Positions 1 to 12,151 of a DNA stretch of 64,000 bases are shown in pieces (within the stretch, counting starts at the first letter, position 1; the number at the start of each line of letters is the position of its first letter). The position numbers and the translations under genes are program-made. The DNA comes from Daldinia sp. FL1419 (Eukaryota; Ascomycota; Sordariomycetes; Xylariales; Hypoxylaceae), in the NCBI GenBank assembly GCA_025201765.1, contig MU623340.1, forward strand, positions 682,001-746,000. The letters run 5' to 3'. The notes below the pieces were generated by a model. That model made no database searches, was not told the DNA's origin, and was given only the letters and a program-made list of their open reading frames with translations.

Positions 1-3000
1 CGTAGGAGCAAGAGGCCACAGTTACGAATTGCCCATCTATACACATTAGTATATAAGCGTATATAAGCTAATAGGGACCTGCGACCTACATTTCGGATTT
101 GAGGCTGCTTGCCGCTAGTTCAAGGCAGTCAGTGAGATATGGTTCTGCTCGCTTACTCAAATACGAGCTTTTGAAAATATCTTTGATGCAATTTAAGGCG
201 TGCACTTGCGGCAAGTTAGATCCATCAGTCTCAGACGCGAGCGCAGGTCGACGACCGATATCGTGTAATTTACGAATGACGTCCTCAAAGGACGGTTGGT
301 TCGCGTTGGAAGAAAGGATGCCGACGATGAGAGCGGGGATACCAGCTGATCTTCGGGTTGTTGAGGCTTGCGTGTGAATACAAGACAATGCACCCTATAT
401 AAAGCTTCAGTATGCCGGTATCGAGGTGAACATGCGGTTCTTAAGTCTACTAACCTCGTACCATTGGTCTAGATAACTAGTTTTCTCGTTTGAGGGATAC
501 GGGAGCCATTTTACGAGCTGGCAACAACTAGTAAACGTCTGCGACACTGTTGTAAACGCTCCTCGATGTCTCAGATTTGATAATTCGTCGAATGTAAGCA
601 TTCCAATTGCCTCAAAGTTAGATCTCGAAGGTGCTAGAAGCCCAGGGCCTTGATTGCTAGCGTTGCTTGCAATAGCACGCATCAAGTTACTTGAAATAAT
701 TAGCGATTGCTTTGATACATGTTTATCAGGGACCTCACCTTGATTCGTGGATTGCCCGAAAGCTGTAACTGAGTAAATCCTTTGTGTCGAGTCCCTCAAC
801 CTCTTCAAGTTCTTCCGGTAGATGTCCCTCCGGAGAGTCATCGCAAAGAACATGTCGTACAGTTTGCCATATTCTTTGGCAGCATATGATAGCACGGTCC
901 TGTAGCTCGGCTAGGGCTTTTATTTCCTCACTAGAGAACTTCTTATTTGAAAAGGAGTTCCATATATACCTAGGTACACTTATAAGCAAGAGTCTATTTC
1001 CTGGAAGACAGTTTGCGTTGGATAATCCAAACATACCTTAGGGATGCGAAACTCCCATGTACCGGCGCCTGTAGCACTGCACCAGCAAGATCTTGTTCAG
1101 CAGCAGAGAGCTTAGCTTCTAGACTTGACAGAACTGCAAAGGGGACCTGCATTCGTTCCTCTGGATTCGTACTCCAGCGGCATAGAAGCTCAAACGAGCG
1201 TGCCGCACCATCAGAGTGATCAGCGCGGGCGGTCCGCCGAGCAAGTTCATCCGCTTTATTACAGAAATTTCGTAACTCCTCGAGCGGCGTTTTCCCTAGT
1301 TCTTTCATTTGTTCTTGCAACTTAGGGTGCCCGACTTCGAATGAAAGAGCCATTACCAAGGAGGCGGCAGTCTCTCGCACATCGTCGAATGGGTCCATAA
1401 TAAGATCCAGGATAGAGCGAAACCATGTCGCATCAATAAGCAAAGTACTCAACTCAGAAGGGTCAAGTGTAAAGTCCCCGTGGGATGGAACCAGCTTGAC
1501 GATGAAGACCATGGCTTTCAACGCTGTTATATGTCGCTGATAGGATGTAGTAGGAGCTAGCTCGTTCTTCAGAAATCCTACATACCAGGAAATAAAGTCC
1601 TCATGTTGGCGCAGTGCAGTATTCAACTTTTCGATCGTGTCGGTGTGATATTTCCTTAGTTGGCTGTCTTTACTCTCTTCAGATTTGTTTGATTTCGTCT
1701 TATTAACCTTCTTTGAAATTCGTTCAATCTCTCGTCGTAGGGACTCTGTAGTATTTTGAATGCGTTTGATCATATTTCTCGAATGACCAAGTACATCGTA
1801 ACGCATTTTTGGGTCCGAATCTTCGTAAAATGATGGTAGATACTGCTTGAGTAGCTCAAGGGCTTCTTTTGTGTATGGTTTAGTAGTGGATGGGGATGCT
1901 ATAAGGAGTGAGACTGCTGATGTACGTGCGTCTTGAGAATCATGGCATAGGACACTTTCGAGTATGTCTGCTCGAAGTCGGAAACTTGTTTGGGAGTCTT
2001 GTTCTGGTTCTATACATCTTTAGCGGATTATCCAACAGGTTTGGCCACATATAGTGACAGCTTACCACGACCAGGCTCATCCACAACTCCTACTTTCTTC
2101 CCCGCCTCAAGCATCGCAAGCCAGAGCATCGAATTGAAGTCCCAGCCATTGCTGTCCTCACTAGTGAGTCTTTGAAGAGATGATAAATGGCGAAGATATA
2201 TCAGCGAGCCCGCTCGATCAACGTTGAACAACGGGACAAATATGTAAAATTTAATTGGCTCGAGGTAATCGAGGTTCATCTGTAAGCCCCTATATATGAA
2301 CTTATGCCAAGCGTCGGGCTCATGTTTGACATCTTTATCTTCGAACCAGGAGCTAGTGAAGATGGTAACAAGAAGATTTCCAACTACATGACATAAATAA
2401 TGTAGTTCCATCCAGGCGAAGATCCTAGCTATGAAAGGATCCCAAACGTCTTCATTTGGAGGCAGACCGTGGATTTCCTTGTAAAGCTCTAAGATGTTCC
2501 ATAAATATACTAATTTCTTCTGGATGAAGCAGTCTAAGACGACCATGGCAGATTTTACTGACGGTCGGGATGCCTGCTGTGTGATCGTGGATATCGTGGT
2601 ATTTAATATAGTTGCCTTGACTGAAGCACCAATCTGGGGTCTGGGATTATTGGATATCAGATAGGCAAGATAGTCCAATACAAGTCTCATAGATCGATGA
2701 GAATCTTTTTCATTCCATTCCATGAAAAAATCGAAAAGCTTCATAGCGGTATCCTCCGCAAACGCAAAGTTTTGCAGTGCGGGCTTAGAAGACTTTGAGC
2801 ACTGCTCGATGAAACCGTGAAGCTTCACGCAAGCGTTCCCAGAATACTGTCTTGGCTTTGAGGCACATATCAGAAGCTCCTCGAACATATCTTGCCTGAA
2901 TGGGTCATGTAAACGCACGTCCAACAATGAAAAGAAAAAAAAAAATCCAAACTTACCATAGTTGTTGCTCTTCGGGCTGTTCTTCAAGCCAACAGACGGC

Positions 3001-3054
3001 ATGTTTCGGGTTGAAGTTGGTCTCACCAACTTGAATTGCCATTGAGGAGTTCAT
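1..3054 (-). CDS. TRM732: Trm732/THADA-like tRNA 2'-O-methylation partner (3' end outside window)
   Basis: Large HEAT-like protein of the DUF2428 family. In yeast, Trm732 binds the methyltransferase Trm7 and is needed for 2'-O-methylation of residue 32 of the tRNA anticodon loop. I join exons 3054-2957, 2895-2066, 2009-1037, 969-739, 689-455, 394-90 and 36-1 (running off the edge); all six introns keep frame and are 49-67 nt. The family core is visible: DPFDDVRETAASLVMAL, then a VLCDDSPEGHLPEE stretch, RHRGAFTTVSQTF, and TRRSAGIPALIVGILS followed by LPQVHALNCIKDIFK; after the last intron the frame reads EIWAIRNCGLLL, the next conserved block. About 900 residues are present, so the C-terminal part of a protein usually near 1,400-1,600 aa is missing. 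The start is the first ATG upstream of the first donor. It shares a 682-bp divergent intergenic region with TIM23. Confidence 0.88.
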
Positions 3055-3736
3055 CGTGGATTCGAGTGATGATGGTGAGCCAATACTCGGCTTCCTCTCC
3101 CCTTCCAATATAGGCCCTCTCTAAGAAACTTATATTCTCTTCTAAATTTAGATATCCCGTCGATATTATTGGGTAGGAATTAAGAAAAGAGAACATGGAT
3201 ACTTGTGTACCCGGGTCACCATAGTTAAAAATCTATATGACCCATGAAATATCTGTAGGTAGGGATCCGTATATTATATTTGAATGAAAATGCGAGTCTT
3301 ATAATAAACTAGGTTAGGTTAGTTATTAATACTTCTCGAGAAGTTTGAAGTTTAATAGACTCGTCTGTGACCTTTTTATGCAGTTAAGGAGGCCTAGAAA
3401 ACCCTGTAAAATTTAAGCTCCAGTCTGGCGTATCTAGGTAGGTACGTACCCGATATGTGGCGCACATGGGCACGGGCACCGGCATGGGTGAGGGCGAGTG
3501 ATAATTGACCTGCCCGGTATCCACTTATGCCACTCAACTACGCAAGGAAACTTTTTTTTTTAATTATCGGCGAGAGCTTCAATCAACTTTCCCTCCCGCC
3601 TTCCCGCCTTGGATCTGCGATTCCGCATACTGCGACAAGTGACACGGCGGCGTACGTACCCCCCGTAGCTTGAACACCCCAATTTCTTTTTTTTGTTCTT
3701 ATCCAATATTATAGCATTATAATTACACTCGGCAGC
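3055..3736. promoter_or_regulatory. Divergent intergenic region TRM732 / TIM23
   Basis: This 682-bp stretch separates two genes read away from each other and must hold both promoters. It contains the dispersed TAGGTAGGTACGTACC-type motif near 3434-3450 and T-rich tracts at 3551-3560 and 3687-3694 just upstream of TIM23. I see no clear TATA box and no extra reading frame. Confidence 0.5.
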
Positions 3737-4491
3737 ATGTCCATTTGGGATGCGCTCACCGGACGAAAGTCCTCATCATCCACACAATCGTCATCTACCA
3801 CCTCCACTTCCGCGCCCGCACCGACCGAAAACCTCGCCCCGACTCCTTTCAACCCGGAAGATGCGCAAGGAGTAGATTCCTTCTTAAAGAGTTCCGCTTT
3901 TGCCGATCCCTCTCTATTACACCCTCTAGCAGGCTTAGACAAGGATAGCTTAGAATATTTAAGCTTAGAAGATTCTGCTCTGTCAGATCTCCCCGGCGCA
4001 CAGTCTGCGATTCCGTCCAGAGGTTTTAGTGACGATTTATGTTATGGAACCGGTATTACATACCTCACGGCATTATCAATAGGAGGTATATGGGGACTCC
4101 AGGAGGGGTTGAGGAGATCTGCTGGTCAACCACCCAAGCTACGTCTAAACTCGGTTCTGAATGCCGTAACACGAAGAGGACCGTTCTTGGGTAATTCTGC
4201 GGGTGTCGTCGCTATAACATACAATTGTTTCAACTCAGGTATCGGCTATATCAGGGGGAAACATGATTCCGCAAACACTATAGCGGCAGGTACCCTAAGT
4301 GGTATGCTATTCAAGAGTACTAGGGGGATCCGGCCAATGTTGATCTCGGGTGGCATCGTGGGCTCAATAGCAGGAGCCTGGGCGGTATGGATTCCAAATG
4401 TTTGCTTGACGATCATCATCACTAATTCTGTTACCAGATTACGAGAAAGGTCATACTCTCTCCAGAGACTAAAGAGCACGAACACCTTTAA
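3737..4491 (+). CDS. TIM23: Mitochondrial inner-membrane import channel Tim23
   Basis: Channel subunit of the TIM23 presequence translocase in the mitochondrial inner membrane. Exons 3737-4384 and 4438-4491 give 233 aa; the 53-nt intron has a CTAAT branch and TTACCAG acceptor, and reading through it would give a wrong C-terminus. Residues 1-97 are the Ser/Thr/Pro-rich, acidic intermembrane-space segment. From about residue 100 the PRAT domain begins, with four hydrophobic Gly-rich segments near 101-121, 150-170, 180-193 and 199-216, and a basic GYIRGKHD loop. After splicing the end reads GAWAITRKVILS, matching the family's basic C-terminus. Length is normal for fungal Tim23. The ATG at 3737 lies in a short leader after a T-rich tract. 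Confidence 0.93.
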
Positions 4492-5311
4492 GCATGATGA
4501 CATATGCTAAGGTGCTAGATACGTTGATTCGCAGCTCGGGAATGGGACCAAGTATGTGGTCATGTATGATATTAGGCCCGAGAATCAGGCTTTGCGCCAT
4601 ACGATATCGCGATTTAATTGGGTGAACAAAGTTTATGAGTTGTTTGTGGAACGATGGATGATCTCTCCTCCGGCTAGGCATGTGTATAAAATAGGTGGTT
4701 AAGAGCATTAGAAAGCATCCGCGGTTGTGGATAGGTACCTAGGCGTTCAAGTCGGCAACGGGGCGGAATTAAATTTCCAATTTTGAACGAAACGAAAATC
4801 CATGCCGAGCAGCGTGCTTGGGCACAAGGCGTGACGTCAGTGGAAAAAGTCTAGAAAACTCGTCCGGAACTAAACTGACGCTTTTCCTGAGCCCCTATCT
4901 ACATACGTTAAGTACACGTACCTACCTACCTTAGGTACCTACATACATGTATACTGTATATGTGCGTTGGATAAGCACCCGCTTACCTTAAGAGGCTTGC
5001 AGAGCGCAAACCTAGGTGCTTACATGTAGGCAGGTGTCTTCCTTGCAAGGCATCCACGTATGTATTCGCAATGGATAAAAAAATAAATATACACATACTT
5101 GTACACGTACATCTTGGGTTGTCATGGAAAGTATCCACAGCACATAACAACCGTAAACATCTCATACATTTATTTATCAACTTCCTCTCCCTTCCGACCC
5201 AATCTATCCCCTTCACTTCTTCGCCCTTATCAAATATCCCCATCCCTCGCCAGTATCGGGAACAAATCTAGACAGAATTTACCAAGAACCGATTCGTCTA
5301 TCGCCCAAAAA
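4492..5311. other. Intergenic region between TIM23 and the 5312 gene
   Basis: No credible gene. It holds a cluster of the dispersed motif (ACGTACCTACCTACCTTAGG around 4917-4937) and a pyrimidine-rich leader (about 5180-5260) in front of the 5312 ATG. Confidence 0.4.
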
Positions 5312-6609
5312 ATGTCTCGGTCATTCTCTGGAGCTGATTAGGAAGCGGCACAGAGGATCAAGAATGAACTTATCGACAGCCGCATCCAAGCATGGCTGTC
5401 TAATGGGGTATACGTTAAGTCGTTGGAAGAGGTATTTACTTTACAACTCCAACTTGGCAAAACCGACACGAACCAAAGCATAGCTTTGAACGAAAAGAAT
5501 GGCTATCTCTTGCTTACCCTGGATGATACGCCCCCCAAGGATCCGGAAGCATTGTGGCAGCTACAGAGGCTCGGTGATTTGGTGAAAAATAAGGAACTAC
5601 TTGCTAGAGCCATCGATAAATTGTTGGACAAGGAAATCGACGAACGGGCGCTGCTTGCATTCGAGTCTGAATCCATACTTGATGTGTCTCCTCCATCTAC
5701 GCTTAGTTTCCACGACAAGGTACGTCATTATATCGCCCATGACACTTTTATATCACTAACTAATTCCATCTAGGTCCATCTTATTGCCAAACATAGGCTT
5801 TTGGAGCATGAACTTAAGTCTCCGCCCAAGCCTTTACATAAGGTTACCCCTAAGCATGAGCTGAACATAGAACCGCAGGTGGAAATGTGTATGCTCCGAG
5901 TTACAGCAATGATGTCACTTCATCTTGAGAGCTTTTTGGCCCCCTTATCACCCGAGTATTGCGTGGACTGTTTCCATGCTCTGCTTGAGGAAGTAGCTGA
6001 GCCATACCTTAGCGCTGGGATCTCGAATCGTAAATTATTAGATTATAACCTCTACGGCACGCCGGGCGATGATGGAACGGGTCCGTTAACTAAGGAAGAG
6101 GAAGAGGAATGGTATAAGGAACTCAGGCTAGAAATCAGTCTTAGCCATGAGCAGCTCGCAAGTTGGTCCTACAGACTTTCAGACCCCCCTGGAGATCATT
6201 CTAAGATGTCAGCCAAACTTTACACAAATTGGCTTCCCGTCGACACCCAAGAGCAGTACGAAAGAATGTCTTCATTAATAAAGGAACACAAACTTTCCGC
6301 AGTATTCATCCGTGTAAGTAAATTTACCTACACCTTTATGAGTGACTGATGCTAATTAAACGTTAGACTTGGAAAATCGGCGAGGCTAGGCGTGTGGCAC
6401 AAAGAACCGAAGCCAAGGGCGAACCTTTGCAGCAAGACGGTTTGTCACACGATTCTTCAAAAGACGAGCATTTGGCTGAGGATACTTCCTCTCAGGAAGG
6501 GCCTTCTACAAAAACGGGCTCATTGCCCCAGGATGAAGAAAAGGACCTCCAGGATTTCGGTCAGATAATTGTGGATATCTTTTCGAAATCAAAATTACAA
6601 AGGCAATAG
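5312..6609 (+). pseudogene. Unknown protein gene with in-frame TAG near the start
   Basis: No family recognised. An ATG in good context (AAAAAATG, 5312) opens a frame that hits TAG at 5339-5341 after nine codons. The same frame then continues without a stop through protein-like sequence (EAAQRIKNELIDSRIQAWLS) into a normal three-exon gene: coding to 5719, intron 5720-5773, exon 5774-6313, intron 6314-6366, exon 6367-6609. Both introns are canonical GT-AG and keep frame, so most of the gene looks under selection. The next in-frame ATG after the TAG is 5423; starting there gives 360 aa. The product is soluble, acidic and helix-rich, with no membrane segment and a low-complexity Gln/Glu/Ser C-terminal tail. 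It may be a recent nonsense allele, a sequencing error (CAG to TAG), or a gene starting at 5423, or TTAG at 5338-5341 may be a 3' splice site for an unseen upstream exon. Confidence 0.5.
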
Positions 6610-7229
6610 GCTGTGTGTGTATGGATGAAGGATGTCGGTACTAAAACATTGTACTACGAGAACTGGGCCAACAACTTTTGTTTGTGGTATTACCCGGTGA
6701 TGTGTAAATGGGTTTGGGAAATCCAAGGACTGGATACTATTTTACATTTTTTCTCTTTTTCTCTTTTTTCTTTAACCAACATTTGTCACTCTTGCTTACT
6801 TGTCACTGTATTCTGGCATAGGGATAATTAGTCTAGGTACCGATGGAATAATTCCAACGGTATTCACAGTGAAAATACCTCAGGATTTAATTTCATAGTG
6901 CCAAATGGCTCACATACGTGATAAGAACACAGTAAAAAGGGGGCTTAGACAGGTAGCAAACAACTCGACAGTATGTTTTTACAGTTTCTTGATAACGTCC
7001 TGTTCCTTCCTCGACTTAGGCACCGATATTACCAATGACCTCATGACCCATAAACGAGATAGGCTGGAAAGGAGAGGTACTTATGTAGGTAGGACCGTAG
7101 GTAGGTACATGATAAGTAGGTAATAATTTTCTACCTAGTGCTGTTAAAAGATATTCAATATTTTACGTCCATCTCTCTCCCAGCTCGTGAAAAAAGGTCA
7201 CCGCAACATCTGTCACCACCAACGCCATC

Positions 7230-7698
7230 ATGTGTTTCCCTTGTTGGCCAGTCAAGGATATCTACGTCGAAGAGGATCCTCCTGCGCAACGGCAGAGGAT
7301 TCAGTACATGTGGGATGGTGTTAAATGGGTTGGCATCGTAGGCAACGCTGCTGCGGTAAGTAGTGAAATTTATTTCTTTTTCTTATCCTTTTCTCTGCTC
7401 TCCCCCCTGCCATTAAGATCAAGCCAAACAGGACTGGACTGGAGATGACTCCAAAAGCACAAATAAAGAAAAGCTTAAAAAGATCTCTAGACACAGTCTT
7501 GTGATATCTTAGGGGTACTTTTTACTGTGCAGCCTAGTATATTTACCTAGGTACCTATCTAGTATATTTATCTCTCTTGCCGCTTTCCTACTTTCCCATT
7601 GGGTTTAGGTCAAGGTGCTAGTTACAAAGTACCACAAGCAAAGTGCTATCAGGCACTTTATGAGGCAGCTGCCATCTCAAATTTTCACCCAGTGGTGA
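7230..7698 (+). CDS. Possible small two-exon protein (71 aa)
   Basis: Tentative gene of unknown function. The first exon (7230-7355, 42 codons) starts with Cys-rich MCFPC and contains a compact, protein-like stretch QRIQYMWDGVKWVGIVG; it ends at a consensus donor (GCG|GTAAGT). The nearest good acceptor (pyrimidine tract then GGGTTTAG, ending 7608) continues in phase for 29 codons (VKVLVTKYHKQSAIRHFM) to a TGA at 7696-7698. The 253-nt intron is longer than most here and includes a TACCTAGGTACC motif. N-terminal Cys residues could allow lipid modification, which is only a guess. The donor is convincing; the second exon is not. Confidence 0.35.
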
Positions 7699-7880
7699 TT
7701 ACCTTGGAAAAAATGACCCTCTTTTTATTCGTTCCCAAATTTGAAGGAAGGGACATATTTAGTCGATCCACTGTACAGGAGGTCATTACCAGTTTCCTAC
7801 TTCAGGCCTTTCAACTTTGCCCCTCTCCCCTTTTAAGAAGTTTCACCCTCGGTTGCTCGTCAACGCTTGGATCTTTCACA

Positions 7881-9468
7881 ATGGGTGAGCATACAAACCC
7901 TTCCGGATTTAAAGACAACAAGCAAAACAATCCTCCTACTTATTCTTCTACGACCAATTTTGTTAAGAAGCCTTCCAATACGAGCAACGCCAAAACCAAC
8001 ACAGGCGCTAAGAGTCAAGCGCGCCAACCTAGCCCCTCTCCTTCCAACCATCAAGGCGACAGCCAAGGCAACACCCAGGGCAACACTCAACAAGGCAACA
8101 CTCAACAAGGCAACAAGCAAGGCAGCCAGGGCAACCACCAAGGTACCGGTTACAGTAGCAACCAAGGCGGTAACAACCAAGGCAACAACAACGACCATTC
8201 TGCCTACCAAACTGCTGGTCCTGGATTTAACCATACCGTCGCGAACTTACCTGGCATCGGATTGGTTATTGACGGCGTACGCACCAATCCCACGTCCAAT
8301 CCTGTATACAGTTCCAACTCTGTGTTTGGTCCCAACCCAGCCTCCGGCGCCCAACCTGAAGTGCACCATCAGACTCCTGGACACAATCCTCCTCAATTCC
8401 TGCCACCTGGTTTCCCCCAGCTTCCTACCCAGGTACCTGTTCAGCCTTTCCCTCAGTTTACTACCGTAGGCGGCAACCAAACTCCAGTCATGGCGAGTTT
8501 CATGCCCAACCAAGGCCAGCACTTCCAGCCGCCCGTGCCTGACACCACTTACGGACCTATCCCGCACACATATCACCCCCGCTTCGACAGCAAGCCCTCG
8601 CCTGCTCCCGGCCAGTACGTCATGATTGAAGGACAGGTCTACCTTGTCGCTGCTTGTCCTTCCGGTGTTCCCGGTCCCCCCGGTCCTCCTGGTCCTCCTG
8701 GTAGTGCTCAAGTCCAATATGTACCCGTGCAACAGGTATATTCCACTCCCACTCAAAACTCGACAGGCGCCTCGCCTGTGTTCCAAGCTACTCCCTGCTA
8801 TGTGGTTCAACCTACTGGGGCCCAGCCCATTTGTTCTCCCTTCAATGCAAGTTCCATCCAATTACTAAGTAGCAGGCCAGCCGTGCAATACGCGCGCTGC
8901 TACCTATTCCATTTCAGATGAATGGACCTATCAGAACATGACTACTTTAATATTTTTGTTTCCCTTTCATTTGCTGACTTACTCAAATCCTTCGTCTGAA
9001 CATAGAAGCTAATACTTTCCTTCTTAGCAACCGGGCACCGGTGCACCTATTGTCATCCAACAAGGCTCTCAGCAGCCCATCTTCGTCCAAGGCCAGCCTA
9101 GTCTCTCTACGGCTCCCATTATTGCCCAGCCCGCCGCTTTCCCCGCTATGGTGGGCCAGTCCGGAGCTCCGATGGTCATTGGAGGCACCCAGGACTTCAT
9201 GGCCCCTGGTTCTGCCCCGGACGTGATGGGAATTGGCAAGACTGCAAACGAGATCCAGCTGGAGCAGTACCATACTGCCCTGAACACTGGAGCCCTCGAG
9301 GGCCAGGATATCGCCCCCTCCGATCCTGATCCATCTCGCATGTACTATTGTCGAGAGCTCGATGGCGTATGGACTCTCCGCAACCGTTACTGCATCGACA
9401 ACATGGGTGACTGCCGCTGGTTTGTCAAGCCTGGAGGTATCTTCTATGCCGTCCGCTTGGCCGACTAA
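7881..9468 (+). CDS. Pro/Gln/Gly-rich low-complexity protein with short C-terminal domain
   Basis: Function unknown. The ATG at 7881 sits in good context (CACAATGG). The N-terminal part carries Asn/Gln/Gly repeats built on QGN units (about residues 58-105), then a long Pro/Gln-rich region containing a collagen-like run GPPGPPGPPG (around 8670-8703). A second exon starting at 9028 (acceptor TTCTTAG, branch GCTAAT) reads in phase 0 to the stop at 9466-9468 and ends in a denser, Cys/aromatic segment (MYYCRELDGVWTLRN, then GDCRWFVKPGGIFYAVRL) that looks like the folded part. The donor is unresolved: CAG|GTATAT at 8736 fits both phase and consensus but makes a 292-nt intron and drops coding-like sequence; later GT sites (8851, 8869) are out of phase with acceptor 9027. 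No signal peptide is evident, so a cytoplasmic or nuclear scaffold is possible. Confidence 0.6.
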
Positions 9469-12151
9469 GGATTCTTTGGTGGTAAGACCTCTAAACTATC
9501 CGATAGTGTAAACATGGCTAATATCTCTAGGCATTGATCGGCGCTTTTCTCTTGCGTGCCAAATTTAGCGCATTATTCTGCGATGCGATGCGTTTTGATG
9601 ACTTTTGTGCAACGGTAGTACCTCTTACCCCAGACCGGATGGTGTTTCGTGCCTCTCGATATGAACGTCGTCGCGTAGTTTCGACCTTTGAGATCAAGTG
9701 AGTTAAAAATAAAGACGGCTATTAAATCAACAGATGTTTACTAACTGGGTAGCCTGCTCATGCGTAGACTTCAAAGTTCGTCTCCGACAGACGTCATGAG
9801 AGGGCAGGTTGAGGGGATGGCTTAGAAGGGACCGTGAATAACGGCTTTTCTCGACTTTCGCGTCTTTTCTTCACGTACGCAGAATTTCTTTTGTTTTCAA
9901 GGACGCTCGGCTTAGTCTTTACTCGCATTCCTAGATAGCATTTCGGCATAGATCTTGTTCTCGCGAGGGTTTCATATTGCCAAAGGTACCAGGGGTTTAG
10001 GGTTAGCCAAGACATAGGAACATACGAGTAGTAGTCTGTTTATTAGTACATGAAGTATGACGATGCGATATCTACTTCCTCTACTGCTATCCCCTAGGTT
10101 AGGATGCTTGGCCGGTTTGCCTACTTTTTTTTTCGCATGGTATTCACGGATTGAGCTCTACATGATAGTTGCACATTAATATGAAGCATCGCTCCCACTG
10201 GCAATTGCAAATTGTTTATAGAGTGAAGTGTCTGGTTTGCGTAGTTGAAATCCGAGACGGGTGTTTGTGCAATTGGCGACGTGGAGTCTTGAGATGAAGT
10301 AGTTGAGGCTGAGAATAGGGGCTTCGCGCTATGTTTAGTCACCTGTCAGTTCTCAGCAGCAGTTGCTTACAGCTGGCCGTTTCTGGCTGCATCAAACAAA
10401 TCTCCTTAGAGACCTCATTTCTCTCTTTGTCTCACCTCAGCTATTACCCGTCACCCGTCCCTTATTAATTGGTACTAATACGAGGCGCCCGAGTGGTTTA
10501 TCCTTGGCGGGTTCTCTCATCTCCTAATCAGCTTTCCCTCTCTTTCCATGTATAAACTTGTTCCCGAGTCATTTCAAATTTAATATAAAGAGCCGTGTTC
10601 GGTTATTAGTTCTAGGTAGGTAGGTAGGCATGCTAGATAGCTGGGCTCTTTGGCCTTCTTGGATCCCTTGCTTGGGGCCGCGTCGCTTTTGTAACGGCTG
10701 TGGTACCGGGGGTGTCTAGACTGGTAGCGGAAGGTCAGTGCACAAAGAAGAGTTGTCTATCGTCTATCTGGGGTGTTGGTTGGTGGGTTGTAGGTGTTAT
10801 ATATTCCGATATAGTAGTTCGTTGGTTGGTCGTACGGCTGAGTGGTGTTGTTAGAATGGGTGTCGATGTCGATGTCGTATCCATTCGACCCGTAGGGTCG
10901 GAGTCGATGTTGTCGGTCCAATATTACCAATGAGAGCCAGGTATGTATCCGTAACGAGACGATTATTAGAAATCCACGACCGGTGAGTTGGACGCAGTTG
11001 GATCGTTTCGCAGCGAGACAATGCGAAATCCGGACTGTGGCTCCCGAGGACGCGAGTAATGTGTCACGATACGCTGCGCTGCGTCAACATATCTATCGAC
11101 CTTCTAGATGCTGTCGTGCGATGCGCGCCCTGTGGGCTTCGGCCCTTTGCCGGACGGGGGTCAGTCGTATACGCATCACGCATCACAGATTGAACTAGCC
11201 GGTGATGTGATTTGGGCAGATCGATCTCGGCCAAGCATCCAATCTAGATCGCAGATGCCGGGTGCCATACTGCATTAACAACAACAACAACCCCCGTTTC
11301 TCTTGGCTAGTTGCCTAACTGCGTCGCGCTGCTCCCGGCCCGGGGCTAGGGTGTGCTTCACCAAGCCGTGGGGTCAAGGCTTTACTTACTATGTGCTTTA
11401 GCGACGTTGTACGGACATATATAGGTAGGCAGGTAGGTATATGTATATACAGCTTCTCATTTAGACTACGGCATTATGGGCGACATACAATGAGGAAGAG
11501 AGGCCAATTATGGTGTCGTGTCTGTAGATAGGTACCTAGGTAGGTAGAACTCGAGATGCGATAGCGGTACGTTACGACCTACGGGAACGAGCTTATTGCT
11601 CCGGGGCCGCTGGGACGATCTGGATCCTGGCGGTCGGGTTCAAGCTGGGTTTGGTTGGTGGTCCTGTTTTCGAGCAAGGTCAGGCCATGTGGGTGATAGG
11701 TGGTTTTAAATTCCCGTGTAGGGGACGAAGGGATGGTCTGAGACCGCGCGTTCGGTGAAAAGAACAAAAAGAGAAAACGAAGAGGAATGAGCCGATGAGT
11801 AACGGATGGTGTTTGTTTGCTCTCGTAGGGCGTATGTTGGAACCCTAGTTGGCTCCCTTTTGGGGGCTGGGATGCCGTTGTAAGTGACGGCGAGGACGGC
11901 CGTTACCCCGGATTGTAACTTGTGATGGGAGCACAAGATATGTCTAGTCTATCTTCTTTGTTATACTCCTCCGTACGTACTGCATCGTCTTGGCCCCTTA
12001 TCAGGCCTGTTTATGTAGTCTTCACGGGCTGATCTGGAGGTTGCCCTCTGGGCTAATAATATCTTGTATATCCAGGTCGCTATGCGATATTTATTGTCTC
12101 TAAATTTCGATTCTCATCTTGACATAATATTCTCAGAATCGAATACGAAAG
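9469..12151. other. Gene-free stretch 5' of the Pth11-like gene
   Basis: About 2.7 kb with no reading frame that looks like a protein. It contains several copies of the dispersed palindrome (GGTAGGTAGGTAGGCATG at 10614-10632, ATAGGTACCTAGGTAGGTAG at 11528-11547) and a short AAC repeat at 11277-11291. Confidence 0.4.

Noticed and set aside
10490..10530. tRNA-like string GAGGCGCCCGAGTGG
   Set aside because: No acceptor stem, anticodon arm or T arm could be paired around it.
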